NCBI RefSeq assembly: GCF_001425025.1
Contig: NZ_LMDE01000015.1
Span: forward strand, 124,001 to 188,000
Reading direction: 5' to 3'
Length of the DNA stretch: 64,000 bases
Origin: Nocardioides sp. Root122
Lineage (GTDB): Bacteria; Actinomycetota; Actinomycetes; Propionibacteriales; Nocardioidaceae
The translations under genes and the position numbers were made by a program. The notes under the pieces are model-generated. The model made no database searches. It was given only the letters and a program-made list of their open reading frames with translations, and was not told where the DNA came from. Every line of letters starts with the position of its first letter. Position 1 is the stretch's first letter. This document shows positions 17,034 to 25,656 of the stretch, one piece after another.

Positions 17034-17779
17034 CAGGCGCTCCGCCCGCGGAGCGCGGCGACGAGCTCGTCCTGGCTGGGGTCGGTCAGGTGCGCGCTGA
17101 CGGCGCCGTCGTGGATGACCACCACGTCGTCGGCGTACGTCGCTGCCTCGAGCTCGTGGGTGACCATGACGACGGTCATGCCGAGCTCGCGGACCGACCG
17201 GCGGAGGTGGCCGAGGACCTCGGCGCCGGCCTCGCTGTCGAGGTTGCCGGTCGGCTCGTCGGCGAAGACGATGTCGGGCTGGGTGACCAGCGCGCGGGCG
17301 ATGGCGACCCGCTGCTGCTGCCCGCCCGAGAGCTGGCTGGGCAGGTGGCCGAGGCGGTCGGCGAGGCCGAGCACGCCGACGACCTGGTCGTAGCGCGCCC
17401 GGTCGACGGCGCGCCCGGCGAGCTCGAGCGGGAGCAGGATGTTCTGCCCGGCGGTGAGCATCGGGAGCAGGTTGAAGGCCTGGAAGACGAAGCCGATGTG
17501 CTCGCGGCGGAAGAGGGTGAGGGCGGTGTCGTCGAGACCGGCGAGGTCGCGTCCGGCCACCGTGACCGTGCCTGCGGTGGCTGCGTCGAGGCCGGCCAGG
17601 CAGTGCATGAGGGTGGACTTGCCGGACCCGCTCGGGCCCATGATCGCGGTGAAGCGGCCGGCGGGCAGGTCGAGGTCGATGCCGCGCAGCGCGTGGACGG
17701 CGCTGTCGCCGTCGCCGTAGGTGCGGGTGAGGCCGCGCGCGCTGGCGGCCGTCGTCTGGTGGGTGAGTGTCGTCGTCAT
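17033..17779 (-). CDS. ABC transporter ATP-binding protein (LolD/MacB type)
   Basis: 248 residues with all nucleotide-binding motifs: Walker A GPSGSGKST, Q-loop in FVFQAFNLLPMLT, signature LSGGQQQR, Walker B IVFADEPTG, D-loop NLDSE and H-loop VTHE. The QAFNLLP sequence and the length are those of the LolD/MacB/FtsE class that pairs with FtsX-type permeases, encoded immediately downstream with a one-base overlap. Start ATG 17779. Confidence 0.95.
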   Translation of the reverse strand: MTTTLTHQTTAASARGLTRTYGDGDSAVHALRGIDLDLPAGRFTAIMGPSGSGKSTLMHCLAGLDAATAGTVTVAGRDLAGLDDTALTLFRREHIGFVFQAFNLLPMLTAGQNILLPLELAGRAVDRARYDQVVGVLGLADRLGHLPSQLSGGQQQRVAIARALVTQPDIVFADEPTGNLDSEAGAEVLGHLRRSVRELGMTVVMVTHELEAATYADDVVVIHDGAVSAHLTDPSQDELVAALRGRSA

Positions 17780-17807
17780 GGGGACAACGCTCGTCGGGAT
17801 CGGCCCC

Positions 17808-17861
17808 GCGATCGTCCGCCCCGGGCACGGACTGGAGGTCGGTCCGGGGGCGGACGATCGC
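17808..17861. promoter_or_regulatory. 15-base perfect inverted repeat upstream of the ABC transporter
   Basis: GCGATCGTCCGCCCC (17808-17822) is repeated in inverse orientation at 17847-17861 with 24 bases between, which themselves can form a CGGAC/GTCCG stem. It lies 29 bases in front of the ATPase start and after the response regulator stop. Each arm contains CGTCCGCCC, found again twice in front of the kinase gene (19765-19773, 19787-19795). This favours an operator for the LuxR-type regulator; a terminator for the regulator mRNA is the alternative. Confidence 0.6.
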
Positions 17862-17902
17862 TCGTCGTCGTACGACCCGGGGAGGACCTGCCGGCCGTCG
17901 GC

Positions 17903-18574
17903 CTAGGGGACGACGAGCCCGGCCTCGTAGCCGAGCACGACGAGCTGGACCCGGTCGCGGGAGCCGGTCTTGGCAAGCACCCGGCCGACGTGGGTCTTGA
18001 CGGTGGTCTCGGCGACGACCAGCTCGGTGGCGATCTCGGTGTTGGTCAGGCCGCGGGCGATGAGGGTGAGCACCTCGACCTCGCGCTCGGTGAGCAGGGC
18101 CAGCCGGTCGTCGGCGGCTGCGGGGGAGCCGGGGTCGGGCAGCGCCGCGAAGTGGTCGAGCAGCCGTCGGGTGGTGCTCGGCGCGACGACGGCGTCGCCG
18201 GCCTGCACGGCCCGGATCGCGGCCAGCAGGTCGGGCGGGGCGGCGTCCTTGAGGAGGAAGGCCGAGGCGCCGGCGCGGATCGCGGCGAAGGCGTACTCGT
18301 CGAGGTCGAAGGTGGTCAGCACGATCACCCGCGGTGGCGTGGGTCCGGCCAGCAACCGCCGCGTGGTCTCCACGCCGTCGAGGCGCGGCATGCGGACGTC
18401 CATCAGCACGACGTCGGCGCTCGTCACGGCCAGGCGCTCGAGGGCCTCGCCCCCGTCGCCGGCCTCGCCGACCACGACCATGTCGTCCTGGCTCTCGACG
18501 AGCATCCGGAAGCCGGCGCGCACCATCTGCTGGTCGTCGACGAGGAAGACCCGGACCGGTTCCGACGCGCTCAC
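17903..18574 (-). CDS. NarL/DesR-family response regulator
   Basis: 223 residues: receiver (FLVDDQQ, phospho-acceptor Asp in VVLMDVRMP, Thr in VIVLTTFD, Lys in FLLKDAAP) and LuxR helix-turn-helix (LTEREVEVLTLIARGLTNTEIATELVVAETTVK split over the recognition helix). GTG 18574 overlaps the kinase stop by four bases. Expected target is the adjacent ABC transporter, as is usual for DesK/DesR-like pairs next to LolD/FtsX-type exporters. Confidence 0.94.
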   Translation of the reverse strand: MSASEPVRVFLVDDQQMVRAGFRMLVESQDDMVVVGEAGDGGEALERLAVTSADVVLMDVRMPRLDGVETTRRLLAGPTPPRVIVLTTFDLDEYAFAAIRAGASAFLLKDAAPPDLLAAIRAVQAGDAVVAPSTTRRLLDHFAALPDPGSPAAADDRLALLTEREVEVLTLIARGLTNTEIATELVVAETTVKTHVGRVLAKTGSRDRVQLVVLGYEAGLVVP

Positions 18575-19731
18575 AGCGGCAGCCTCGCAGACACCACGAA
18601 CCCGCCGCCGGTCGCCGGTCCGGCCGCCAGCGTCCCGCCGTGCACGGCCGCGCGCTCGCGCATGCCGACCAGCCCGAGCCCGTGGCCGTCGGACGGGGCG
18701 GCCGCCCCGCGCCCGTCGTCGCGCACCTCGACCTCCACCGCGCGCCCGACCGAGACCCGTACGGACGCGGTCGCGGCAGGCCCGGCGTGCTTGCGCACGT
18801 TGGTCAGCGCCTCCTGCACGATCCGGTACGCCGCCAGCCCGACGCCGTCGGCCACGTCCGTCGGTGCCTGGGGCAGGTCGGCCACGACGCGGGCCCCGGC
18901 GGCGCGCGCCTCGTCCACCAGGTGGCGTACGTCGTCGAGGCCGGGCTGCGGCGCCACGCCGGTGTCGCCGTCGCGCAGCAGCCCCAGCAGCCGTCGCATC
19001 TCGGTGAGCGCCTCGCGGCCGGTCGTCGAGATCGTCGCGAGGGTGTCGACCGCGACGTCCGGGTCCTTGGCCGCGGCGTAGCGGGCGCCGTCGGCCTGGA
19101 CCACGATCACCGACAAGCCGTGGGCCACCACGTCGTGCATCTCCCGGGCGATCCGCGACCGCTCGTCGCGGGCGGCCAGCTCCACCTCGCGCTCGGCCAT
19201 CCGCTCGGCCTGCTCCGCGCGCGCGACCAGCGAGTCGACGTACTTCTCCCGCGACTGGGCGGCGGAGCCCAGCGCCCACGCGGCCGTGACGATCGCGCTG
19301 ATGGTGACGCCGTAGGGGGCGAGGTTGCCGGCGGTGATCTCCCCGGCACCGAAGCCGACCAGCCAGCGGGTCGCGGCGACCACGGCGCCGGCGTAGCCGA
19401 CGAGGAGGGCCGCGACGCCCTGCCAGCGCGGTGCGCAGCGCGCCACGGACCAGACGGCGACGGGGAACGCGAGCTGCCCGACGGTCGGCTCGTCCACCGC
19501 GACGGCCTGCATGGCACTGATCGCCGCCACGGCCAGGAACACCGGCCAGGCGTGGTGCCGGCGCCACAACAGCGGCACCACCTCGGCCACGGAGAAGAGC
19601 GCGGAGGCCGGCTGGCCGGCGAGGACGTGACCCACGGCGAGCAGCAGCAGCCCGGCGACCAGCAGGCGGTCGAACCACCGCTGGCTGCGGGGCCCGAGAC
19701 GCCACGGGTGCTGGTCCATCCTCGTCGGCAT
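18571..19731 (-). CDS. sensor histidine kinase (HisKA_3, DesK type)
   Basis: 386 residues from ATG 19731 (an in-frame ATG at 19719 is possible). Five or six hydrophobic helices up to about residue 165, a short coil, the HisKA_3 phospho-acceptor in RSRIAREMHDVVAHGLSVI, and the HATPase domain with QEALTNVRKHAG, DDGRGAAAP and GHGLGLVGMRERA. First gene of a kinase-regulator pair. Two direct copies of CGTCCGCCC lie in its upstream region, 22 bases apart. Confidence 0.92.
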   Translation of the reverse strand: MPTRMDQHPWRLGPRSQRWFDRLLVAGLLLLAVGHVLAGQPASALFSVAEVVPLLWRRHHAWPVFLAVAAISAMQAVAVDEPTVGQLAFPVAVWSVARCAPRWQGVAALLVGYAGAVVAATRWLVGFGAGEITAGNLAPYGVTISAIVTAAWALGSAAQSREKYVDSLVARAEQAERMAEREVELAARDERSRIAREMHDVVAHGLSVIVVQADGARYAAAKDPDVAVDTLATISTTGREALTEMRRLLGLLRDGDTGVAPQPGLDDVRHLVDEARAAGARVVADLPQAPTDVADGVGLAAYRIVQEALTNVRKHAGPAATASVRVSVGRAVEVEVRDDGRGAAAPSDGHGLGLVGMRERAAVHGGTLAAGPATGGGFVVSARLPL

Positions 19732-19764
19732 GGTGCGGACGATAGACGGCTGCGTCCGGTCGCA

Positions 19765-19795
19765 CGTCCGCCCACGGGAGGACCCCCGTCCGCCC
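19765..19795. promoter_or_regulatory. direct repeat CGTCCGCCC upstream of kinase gene
   Basis: Two copies of CGTCCGCCC (19765-19773 and 19787-19795), 22 bases or two helical turns apart, in the spacer between the kinase gene and the divergent DUF4177 gene. The same nonamer forms the arms of the inverted repeat at 17808-17861. Candidate autoregulatory site. Confidence 0.4.
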
Positions 19796-19812
19796 CGAGT
19801 AGGGTGCGAGCC

Positions 19813-19971
19813 ATGACGAAGTGGGAATACCAGGTGGCGCCGATTCCGCTCCACAACGAAGCGCTCATGCTCAACAACTTCGGCCAGGACGGCTGGGAGC
19901 TGGTGGCGATCCACACCAACGCCCAGGGTGGTCTGGTCGCCTTCCTCAAGCGTCCCGGACAGGGGGCCTGA
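19813..19971 (+). CDS. small DUF4177 protein
   Basis: 52 residues, MTKWEYQVAPIPLH then FGQDGWELVAIHTNAQGGLVAFLKRP. The KWEY...NEFGQDGWELV...FKRP pattern is that of the short DUF4177 family. It is the first gene of a four-gene run and ends one base before the ridA start; the M. tuberculosis equivalent sits next to Rv3678c. Function unknown. Confidence 0.9.
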   Translation: MTKWEYQVAPIPLHNEALMLNNFGQDGWELVAIHTNAQGGLVAFLKRPGQGA

Positions 19972-19972
19972 G

Positions 19973-20428
19973 ATGGGTGCCGAGGCGCGTCTCGCCGAGC
20001 TGGGCATCACCGTCCCCGAGGTCGTCCCGCCGGTCGCGGCCTACCAGCCCACCGCCCGTACCGGGAACCTCGTCTTCACCGCCGGCCAGCTGCCCGCGCG
20101 TGACGGCGAGATGGTCGCCGTCGGCAAGGTCGGCGGCGCCGTCACCGAGGAGCAGGGCTACGAGTGCGCGCGTCAGTGCGCCCTCAACGCGCTCGCCGCG
20201 GTCAAGGCCGAGATCGGCTCCCTCGACGACGTGAAGCGCGTCGTGAAGGTCGTCGTCTTCGTCGCCTCGACGCCCGACTTCACCGGCCAGCCCAAGGTCG
20301 CCAACGGTGCCTCCGAGCTGCTCGGCGAGGTCTTCGGCGACGCGGGCCTGCACGCCCGGTCCGCCGTCGGCGTCTCCGTGCTGCCGCTCGACGTGCCGGT
20401 CGAGGTCGAGATCGTCGTCGAGGTCTGA
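19973..20428 (+). CDS. ridA: RidA/YjgF-family enamine/imine deaminase-like protein
   Basis: 151 residues. RidA proteins hydrolyse reactive enamines and imines produced by PLP enzymes; they are soluble trimers. FTAGQLPARDG, VGKVGGAVTEEQGYECARQCALNALAAVK and the C-terminal RSAVGVSVLPLDVPVEVEIVVEV are family hallmarks. The usual catalytic Arg before the last strand appears as ARSAVGV, in the right place. Member of the longer (about 150) Rv3678c-like subgroup. Thirteen bases separate it from the NUDIX gene. Confidence 0.93.
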   Translation: MGAEARLAELGITVPEVVPPVAAYQPTARTGNLVFTAGQLPARDGEMVAVGKVGGAVTEEQGYECARQCALNALAAVKAEIGSLDDVKRVVKVVVFVASTPDFTGQPKVANGASELLGEVFGDAGLHARSAVGVSVLPLDVPVEVEIVVEV

Positions 20429-20441
20429 GGCCCTGTCCCGC

Positions 20442-21302
20442 ATGGACCGACTGCCGCTGCCCGAGGCGCTCGTCGCCCAGGCCCGGTCGTACGCCGCTGG
20501 CGAAGCCACGCCGGCCGAGCCCCGGGACGCGGCCACGGTCGTGCTGCTGCGCCCGGGGGCGTCCGGCTCGGAGGTCTACCTCCTGCGCCGCCAGACGTCG
20601 ATGGCCTTCGCCGGGGGGATGTGCGTGTTCCCCGGCGGCGGCGTCGACCCCCGTGACTTCGATGACGAGCTCGTCGACCGCGGCCTCTGGGCCGGACCGT
20701 CGCCGGCGGAGTGGGCGTCACGGCTCGGGTGCGACGAGCCCGAGGCCCGGGCGCTGGTCTGCGCCGCGGTGCGCGAGACCTTCGAGGAGTCGTCCGTGCT
20801 GCTCGCCGGGCCGAGCGCCGACGAGGTCGTCGCCGACACGACCGGCGACGACTGGGAGGCCGACCGGGTCGCCCTGGAGTCGCGCACGACGTCGCTGACC
20901 GAGTTCCTCGAGAAGCGCTCGCTCGTCCTGCGCACCGACCTGCTCGGCGCCTGGTCGGGCTGGCTGACGCCCGTCTTCGAGCCGCGGCGCTACCGCACGT
21001 GGTTCTTCGTGGCCCGGCTGCCCGAGGGCCAGGTCACCCGCGACGTCTCCTCCGAGTCGTCCTCCGTCGCCTGGCTGGGTGCGCAGGAGGCCGTCGACCA
21101 GGTGGAGCAGCAGCAGATCTTCATGCTGCCGCCGACCTGGCTGACCTGCCTCGACGTCGCGCAGCACGCGGACCCCGACGCGGTGCTGGTCGAGGCGCAG
21201 ACCCGCACCGTGGAGATGTTCATGCCCGAGGTGGTGGCCGACGGCGACGAGTTCATCCTCTCCACGCCCGCGCACTACACCGCCCTCGTGGCCGGTCGAT
21301 GA
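20442..21302 (+). CDS. NUDIX hydrolase
   Basis: 286 residues. A NUDIX fold is indicated by VYLLRRQTSMAFAGGMCVFPGGGVDPRDFDD and a downstream helix AAVRETFEESSVLLAG, whose RETFEES supplies the REXXEE metal ligands; the Nudix box is interrupted by an insertion of about 40 residues, as in the NUDT19-like/CoA-diphosphatase-related branch. Substrate cannot be read from sequence. Its stop overlaps the next start by four bases (ATGA), so it is coupled to the metallo-beta-lactamase gene. Confidence 0.88.
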   Translation: MDRLPLPEALVAQARSYAAGEATPAEPRDAATVVLLRPGASGSEVYLLRRQTSMAFAGGMCVFPGGGVDPRDFDDELVDRGLWAGPSPAEWASRLGCDEPEARALVCAAVRETFEESSVLLAGPSADEVVADTTGDDWEADRVALESRTTSLTEFLEKRSLVLRTDLLGAWSGWLTPVFEPRRYRTWFFVARLPEGQVTRDVSSESSSVAWLGAQEAVDQVEQQQIFMLPPTWLTCLDVAQHADPDAVLVEAQTRTVEMFMPEVVADGDEFILSTPAHYTALVAGR

Positions 21303-22135
21303 GCGACGGAGCGGGCTGGGTCGGCGGGTCCTTCGGCTCGACCGGGCAGTGCGTGCTGGCGCCCAACGCCGACATCATGACCCTCGACGGCACCAACACG
21401 TGGGTGCTGCGCGACCCCGACTCCGCGCGGTCGGTCGTCGTCGACCCGGGGCCCTCGATCACCGCGCACCTCGACGCGATCGACGCGGCCGCGGGCGACG
21501 TGGCGGTCGTCCTGCTGACCCACCACCACGCCGACCACAGCGAGGCCGCGCGGGAGTACGCCGAGCGGCACGGGTGCGGCGTACGAGCCCTGGACCCGGC
21601 CTGCCGCCTCGGCTCCGAGGGCCTCGGCGAGGGCGACGTGGTCGCGGTCGGCGGGCTGGAGGTGCACGTCGTGGCCACGCCCGGCCACACCGCCGACTCG
21701 CTCTCCTTCGTCGTCCCGCAGGACCGCGCGGTGCTCACCGGCGACACCGTCCTGGGGCGGGGCACCACGGTCGTGGCGCACCCCGACGGCCAGCTCGGCG
21801 CCTACCTCTCCTCGCTCCAGCGGCTGCACGCGCTGTGCGGCGAGCAGGGCATCACCACCGTCTGGCCCGGGCACGGCCCGGTGATCGACGACGCGATCGG
21901 CGCCCTCGACCTCTACCTGGCGCACCGTCAGCAGCGGCTCGACCAGGTCCGGCAGGCCCTGCGCGACCTCCACGCGATCGAGCGGGAGGGCGGCGCCCCC
22001 TCCGGTGCGACACTGACGCACGAGACGCTGCCCCGGGCGATCGTCGAGATCGTCTACGTCGACGTCGACCCGGTGCTGTGGGGTGCCGCCGAGCTGTCGG
22101 TGCGCGCCCAGCTGGCCTACCTCACCGAGAAGTAG
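21299..22135 (+). CDS. metallo-beta-lactamase fold hydrolase (LACTB2-like)
   Basis: 278 residues. Zinc ligands: HHHADH motif after the second strand, His in VATPGHTADS, Asp in VLTGDTVLG and His in VWPGHGPVID. The C-terminal helical part (LYLAHRQQRLDQVRQAL..) matches the beta-lactamase-associated winged helix of LACTB2-like RNases and hydrolases. Last gene of the DUF4177-ridA-nudix-MBL run; in M. tuberculosis the homologue Rv3677c sits between ridA-like Rv3678c and crp. Confidence 0.93.
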   Translation: MSDGAGWVGGSFGSTGQCVLAPNADIMTLDGTNTWVLRDPDSARSVVVDPGPSITAHLDAIDAAAGDVAVVLLTHHHADHSEAAREYAERHGCGVRALDPACRLGSEGLGEGDVVAVGGLEVHVVATPGHTADSLSFVVPQDRAVLTGDTVLGRGTTVVAHPDGQLGAYLSSLQRLHALCGEQGITTVWPGHGPVIDDAIGALDLYLAHRQQRLDQVRQALRDLHAIEREGGAPSGATLTHETLPRAIVEIVYVDVDPVLWGAAELSVRAQLAYLTEK

Positions 22136-22136
22136 C

Positions 22137-24746
22137 TCACCGCGTCACCTCGACGACGCCGTGCTGCCCCCGCTCGGCGTCGACCATGACGTGGTTGACG
22201 AAGGGGTAGCGCCCCGGCTCGTCGAAGGTGAGCTCGGCGAAGCCGCCCTGGGCGGGAAGCAGCGGCAGCACCTGCGCCCCTCCGCTCGTGCCGGGCCGGA
22301 GCGTCCACGCGCCCTCGCTCCAGGTGGACTCGAGCTGCTCGCCCACGACGTGGAACGCCATCGCCCGGTTGGGTCCGGCGTCGAGGACCCACATCCGCAC
22401 GCTCTCGCCGACCCGCGCGCGCAGGGGCGCGGTGTCGTACTGGAAGGCGCGCCCGTTGAAGGCCACCAGGTCGGGCTGCTCGGCCGCCACGGCGGTGTCG
22501 TCGACCTCATCGGCGCCCTCCCATGACGTGTCGTCGCCGAGGAAGGTCTCGGAGCCGACGAGCACCCACTCGTGGTCGACGGGCGCGAGGCCCGGCGGCT
22601 CGATGACGACCGCTCCGGCCAGCCCGGCCGCGATGTGGCTGCTCATCGGCATCGTCGAGCAGTGGTACATCCAGATCCCGGCCCGCCTCGCGGTGAAGCG
22701 GTAGACCAGCGTGCCGCCCGGCGGGATCGCCCGCATCACCCGGTCCGGTGCCCGCTCGCCGGCGTGGAAGTCGATCGAGTGGGTCATCTGCGCGGCGTTG
22801 TGGACGGTGACCACGAACCGGTCGCCGACGCGTCCGTGCAGCACCGGTCCGGGGACCTGCCCGTCGAAGGTCCACCGCTGCTGCCACACCCCGGGCGCCA
22901 CCTCGAGGACGGTCTCGTCGATGGTCAGGTAGACCCGGTGGACGCGGCCGGACACGGGCGGGAGCGAGGCGTCGTACGCCGGTGAGGTGGCGGCGGCGTC
23001 GTGGTCCGAGCCGTGCGCCATGTGCTCGTGGTCGGCCGCGGGCGCGGCTGCCGGTGCGGAGGAGCCGACGCGGATGGTCAGCACCATGCCCATCCGCCGG
23101 TGGCCGACGACCGAGCACCATCCCTCGGTGGATGACCCGACGACACCGGCGTCGAGCGTGGCGGCGTCCCCGGGTGCGAGCCGTGGGGTGTGCGCCCCGT
23201 CGGGCAGCACCAGGTCGTGGGTGTCCTCGTCGTCGGTGTTGACCAGCTCGATCACCAGCCGGTTGCCGGCGGGGAGGTCGATCGTGGCGGGGTGGAAGGC
23301 CATGTCGTGGGCCTCGACGCGGACCGTGGTGGTCTCGCCGGTCGGGGTCGCGCCGGCGGCCAGGTCGGAGGACGCAGCGGGCCCGGCCAGCGCCCCGGCG
23401 ACCGCGACGACCAGGGCGAGCATGCTCGTCGCGGCGGCCAGCTGGCCGAGCGACCACGGGGCACGCTCGGGCGTCTCGACGGGTTCGCCGGCGACCAGTG
23501 CGCGCCGGGCCGCTACGGCGGCCCGGATGCCGCGCAGCATCAGCGGCACGAACGCTGCGAACGCCAGCAGCACCAGCGTCGACGCCACGACGCGCACGCC
23601 CGACGGCACGGGTAGCAGGCAGACGACCAGGCCGCCGTTGACGAGGGTCAGGCGCAGCACGGCCCCCTTCTCCAGCCAGCGCTGACCGGCGCGTACGACG
23701 CTCGGCCCGCCGCCCAGCACGCTGGGGACGAGGTGGCTCAGTGCGCCGGTGAGCAGCTGCAGCCCGAAGCCGGCAGCGACGACGGCCGCGATCCGGCCGG
23801 TGAGGTCGCCGAAGTCGCCCACCCCGCGGACGGCGACGGTGACCGCGGCCGCGACCAGCCCGCCGGCCAGCCAGAGCAGCGCCAGGCCGACGGAGGCGGG
23901 GCCGAGCTCGCGGGGCGGACGGCGTCGCAGCGGCGAGACGAGGGCGCGTCCCCACCAGGCGAGGCCGGCCAGCCAGAGGACGAGGCCCGCGGCGGTGCCG
24001 GCGGAGAGCCCGAGCAGGGCGGTCGTGTCGATGACGACCAGCGCGGTGAGGAAGACCGGAAGGGACTGACGGGCGAGCCGCTCGGCGCGGTCGTCCATCC
24101 GGGTGCGGAGCATCGTCGGCCACAGCGTGACGAGGGTGCCGGTCATGGTGAGGCCGAGCCAGCCGAGGGCCATGGTCGCGACGTGGGCGGCCAGGAGCCG
24201 GCCGTGCCACGGGTCGGCCGGCTGGCGGGCGAGCAGGACGCCGAAGGTCGCCCCGACCGGCAGGCAGGCGGCGGCCGCGATGTAGAAGCGCACCGTCACG
24301 CGGAAGCGGCCGGGAAGCGCGCGGCGCAGGCGGCGTACGAGCTGCACGGCGTGCCAGCCGACCGCCGTGCTGACGGTGACCGCACCCACGAGCGTCAGGG
24401 GCCACCACGTGCTGGGCACGCCGACGACCACCATGGCCGTGCCGGCGAGCAGGAGCAGCAGGCGCCGGGACTGGACCCGGCGGTCGTCGATCGTCGGCGG
24501 CGACTTGAGGATGGTGGCGGCGAAGTGGGTGCTCCACACCATCGCCGAGTGGGTGAGCGCACCCAGCAGGACGAGGTGGGTGAGCAGCCACACGGCGTCG
24601 GGCACGAACGGGTGCGCCAGCGCCACCAGGACCGCCAGGACGAGCCACAGCACCCCGGGCCGGTCACGCAGCCCCCATGTGCCGCGCGCCTGCTGCGGCC
24701 GCCCCGCCGGGGTGGTCAGGCCGCGCGGGTCAGGAGCAGGCGCCAC
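22137..24746 (-). CDS. membrane-anchored NirK-like multicopper protein
   Basis: 869 residues. Residues 1 to about 430 form some 12 hydrophobic helices with conserved histidines (THLVLLGALTHSAMVWSTHF region, HVATMALGW, GALSHLVP). About 475-565 is a cupredoxin with a complete type 1 copper set (THDLVLP, WCSVVGHRRMGM). After a His-rich linker (DHEHMAHGSDHD) follow two cupredoxin domains with MTHSIDFHA, WMYHCSTMPM...H and NHVMVDA, the copper ligand spacing of NirK nitrite reductases. Start GTG 24746 overlaps the DUF2249 gene by 31 bases; the next in-frame candidate is GTG within the first helix. Copper nitrite reduction or another multicopper oxidation is expected outside the membrane. Confidence 0.85.
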   Translation of the reverse strand: MAPAPDPRGLTTPAGRPQQARGTWGLRDRPGVLWLVLAVLVALAHPFVPDAVWLLTHLVLLGALTHSAMVWSTHFAATILKSPPTIDDRRVQSRRLLLLLAGTAMVVVGVPSTWWPLTLVGAVTVSTAVGWHAVQLVRRLRRALPGRFRVTVRFYIAAAACLPVGATFGVLLARQPADPWHGRLLAAHVATMALGWLGLTMTGTLVTLWPTMLRTRMDDRAERLARQSLPVFLTALVVIDTTALLGLSAGTAAGLVLWLAGLAWWGRALVSPLRRRPPRELGPASVGLALLWLAGGLVAAAVTVAVRGVGDFGDLTGRIAAVVAAGFGLQLLTGALSHLVPSVLGGGPSVVRAGQRWLEKGAVLRLTLVNGGLVVCLLPVPSGVRVVASTLVLLAFAAFVPLMLRGIRAAVAARRALVAGEPVETPERAPWSLGQLAAATSMLALVVAVAGALAGPAASSDLAAGATPTGETTTVRVEAHDMAFHPATIDLPAGNRLVIELVNTDDEDTHDLVLPDGAHTPRLAPGDAATLDAGVVGSSTEGWCSVVGHRRMGMVLTIRVGSSAPAAAPAADHEHMAHGSDHDAAATSPAYDASLPPVSGRVHRVYLTIDETVLEVAPGVWQQRWTFDGQVPGPVLHGRVGDRFVVTVHNAAQMTHSIDFHAGERAPDRVMRAIPPGGTLVYRFTARRAGIWMYHCSTMPMSSHIAAGLAGAVVIEPPGLAPVDHEWVLVGSETFLGDDTSWEGADEVDDTAVAAEQPDLVAFNGRAFQYDTAPLRARVGESVRMWVLDAGPNRAMAFHVVGEQLESTWSEGAWTLRPGTSGGAQVLPLLPAQGGFAELTFDEPGRYPFVNHVMVDAERGQHGVVEVTR

Positions 24747-25006
24747 GCCTCGGGTCCTTCGGCGAGGTAGGTCACCGCGATCGCGCCCTTCTCCTCGCGG
24801 TCGATCTCGGCGAGCAGGGGGAGCGGGTTGTGCGGCGCGACGAGCACCATCGCGGAGCCCGGGCGGACCCGGGACAACGCGCCGAGGATGGCGCCGTGGC
24901 GCAGGGCGTGCGGGATCAGCCGCGCGTCCAGCTCGGGGTGCGTGGCGTCGTGCTCTCCGCAGGCGCAGGCGTGGTCCTTCTCGACAAGGGGGAGGTCTGG
25001 AGTCAT
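24716..25006 (-). CDS. DUF2249 protein
   Basis: 96 residues. The LDARLIPHALRHGAILGALSRVRPGSAMVLVAPHNPLPL pattern (shown split here: LDARLIPHALRH, GSAMVLVAPHNPLPL) and the ending GPEAWRLLLTRA define DUF2249, a small family often found beside nitric-oxide, nitrite and hemerythrin genes. An N-terminal CACGEHD gives two Cys and one His that might bind metal. It overlaps the NirK-like gene by 31 bases, so both are probably in one transcript and one pathway. Confidence 0.85.
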   Translation of the reverse strand: MTPDLPLVEKDHACACGEHDATHPELDARLIPHALRHGAILGALSRVRPGSAMVLVAPHNPLPLLAEIDREEKGAIAVTYLAEGPEAWRLLLTRAA

Positions 25007-25112
25007 GCCAGCAGATTTACCGGTAGGAGTCCGTGAAAAAAGAGGCGAAGGTCCTGCGTCGCGTCACTCACCGCCCCTTGCGCCCCGCACCGGTTGGCGA
25101 TGGAGTGGTGGC

Positions 25113-25649
25113 ATGGCAACTCCTCACCAGGCCATCGTGGTCCTCTCCCGCGCGCTCGACCAGGCCGGCGACGCCCTCGCCGCGATCCACGCCGACGACC
25201 TGGACAGGCCGACGCCGTGCGGCGACTGGTCCGTGCGCCAGCTCGCTGCGCACCTCGCTGCCGCCCCCGAGCACTTCCTGCAGCAGGCCCGGGGGGAGAA
25301 GGTCGACTGGAAGGCGCCCGCCGACGTCCCCGACGACCAGTGGGCGGGCCACTTCCGCACCCACGGCGACGACCTCCTCCACCACTGGCACGGCCAGCCC
25401 GACGAGCAGGCCGCGCAGGCCGACTGGCAGACCGCGGAGCTCGGCGTGCACACCTGGGACCTGGTCCGGGCGCTCGGCCGGCCGATGCCCCTCGACGACG
25501 AGGTCGCCGAGCGGGGCCTGGCCTTCATGCAGCAGAACCTGCCGCCCGAGCGGCGCGGCGGTGCCTTCGGCACGGAGGTGGAGGTGGGCGCGGACGCGTC
25601 GGCCTACGACCGCCTCGTCGCCTTCGCCGGCCGCGACCCCCGCTCCTGA
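25113..25649 (+). CDS. TIGR03086-type / mycothiol-dependent maleylpyruvate isomerase-fold protein
   Basis: 178 residues of the DinB-like four-helix family. TPCGDWSVRQLAAHLAAAPEHF gives the first metal His (split as TPCGDWSV and LAAHLAA), and ELGVHTWDLVRALGRP gives a further His; such proteins bind a divalent metal and often mycothiol. Start ATG 25113 has GGAG about nine bases upstream. Substrate unknown. A long hairpin follows its stop. Confidence 0.85.
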   Translation: MATPHQAIVVLSRALDQAGDALAAIHADDLDRPTPCGDWSVRQLAAHLAAAPEHFLQQARGEKVDWKAPADVPDDQWAGHFRTHGDDLLHHWHGQPDEQAAQADWQTAELGVHTWDLVRALGRPMPLDDEVAERGLAFMQQNLPPERRGGAFGTEVEVGADASAYDRLVAFAGRDPRS

Positions 25650-25656
25650 CCCGGGG

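Noticed and set aside
25007..25050. AT-rich stretch before the DUF2249 gene as an NsrR or Rrf2-type site
   Set aside because: No inverted repeat that fits a known consensus; probably only the promoter.
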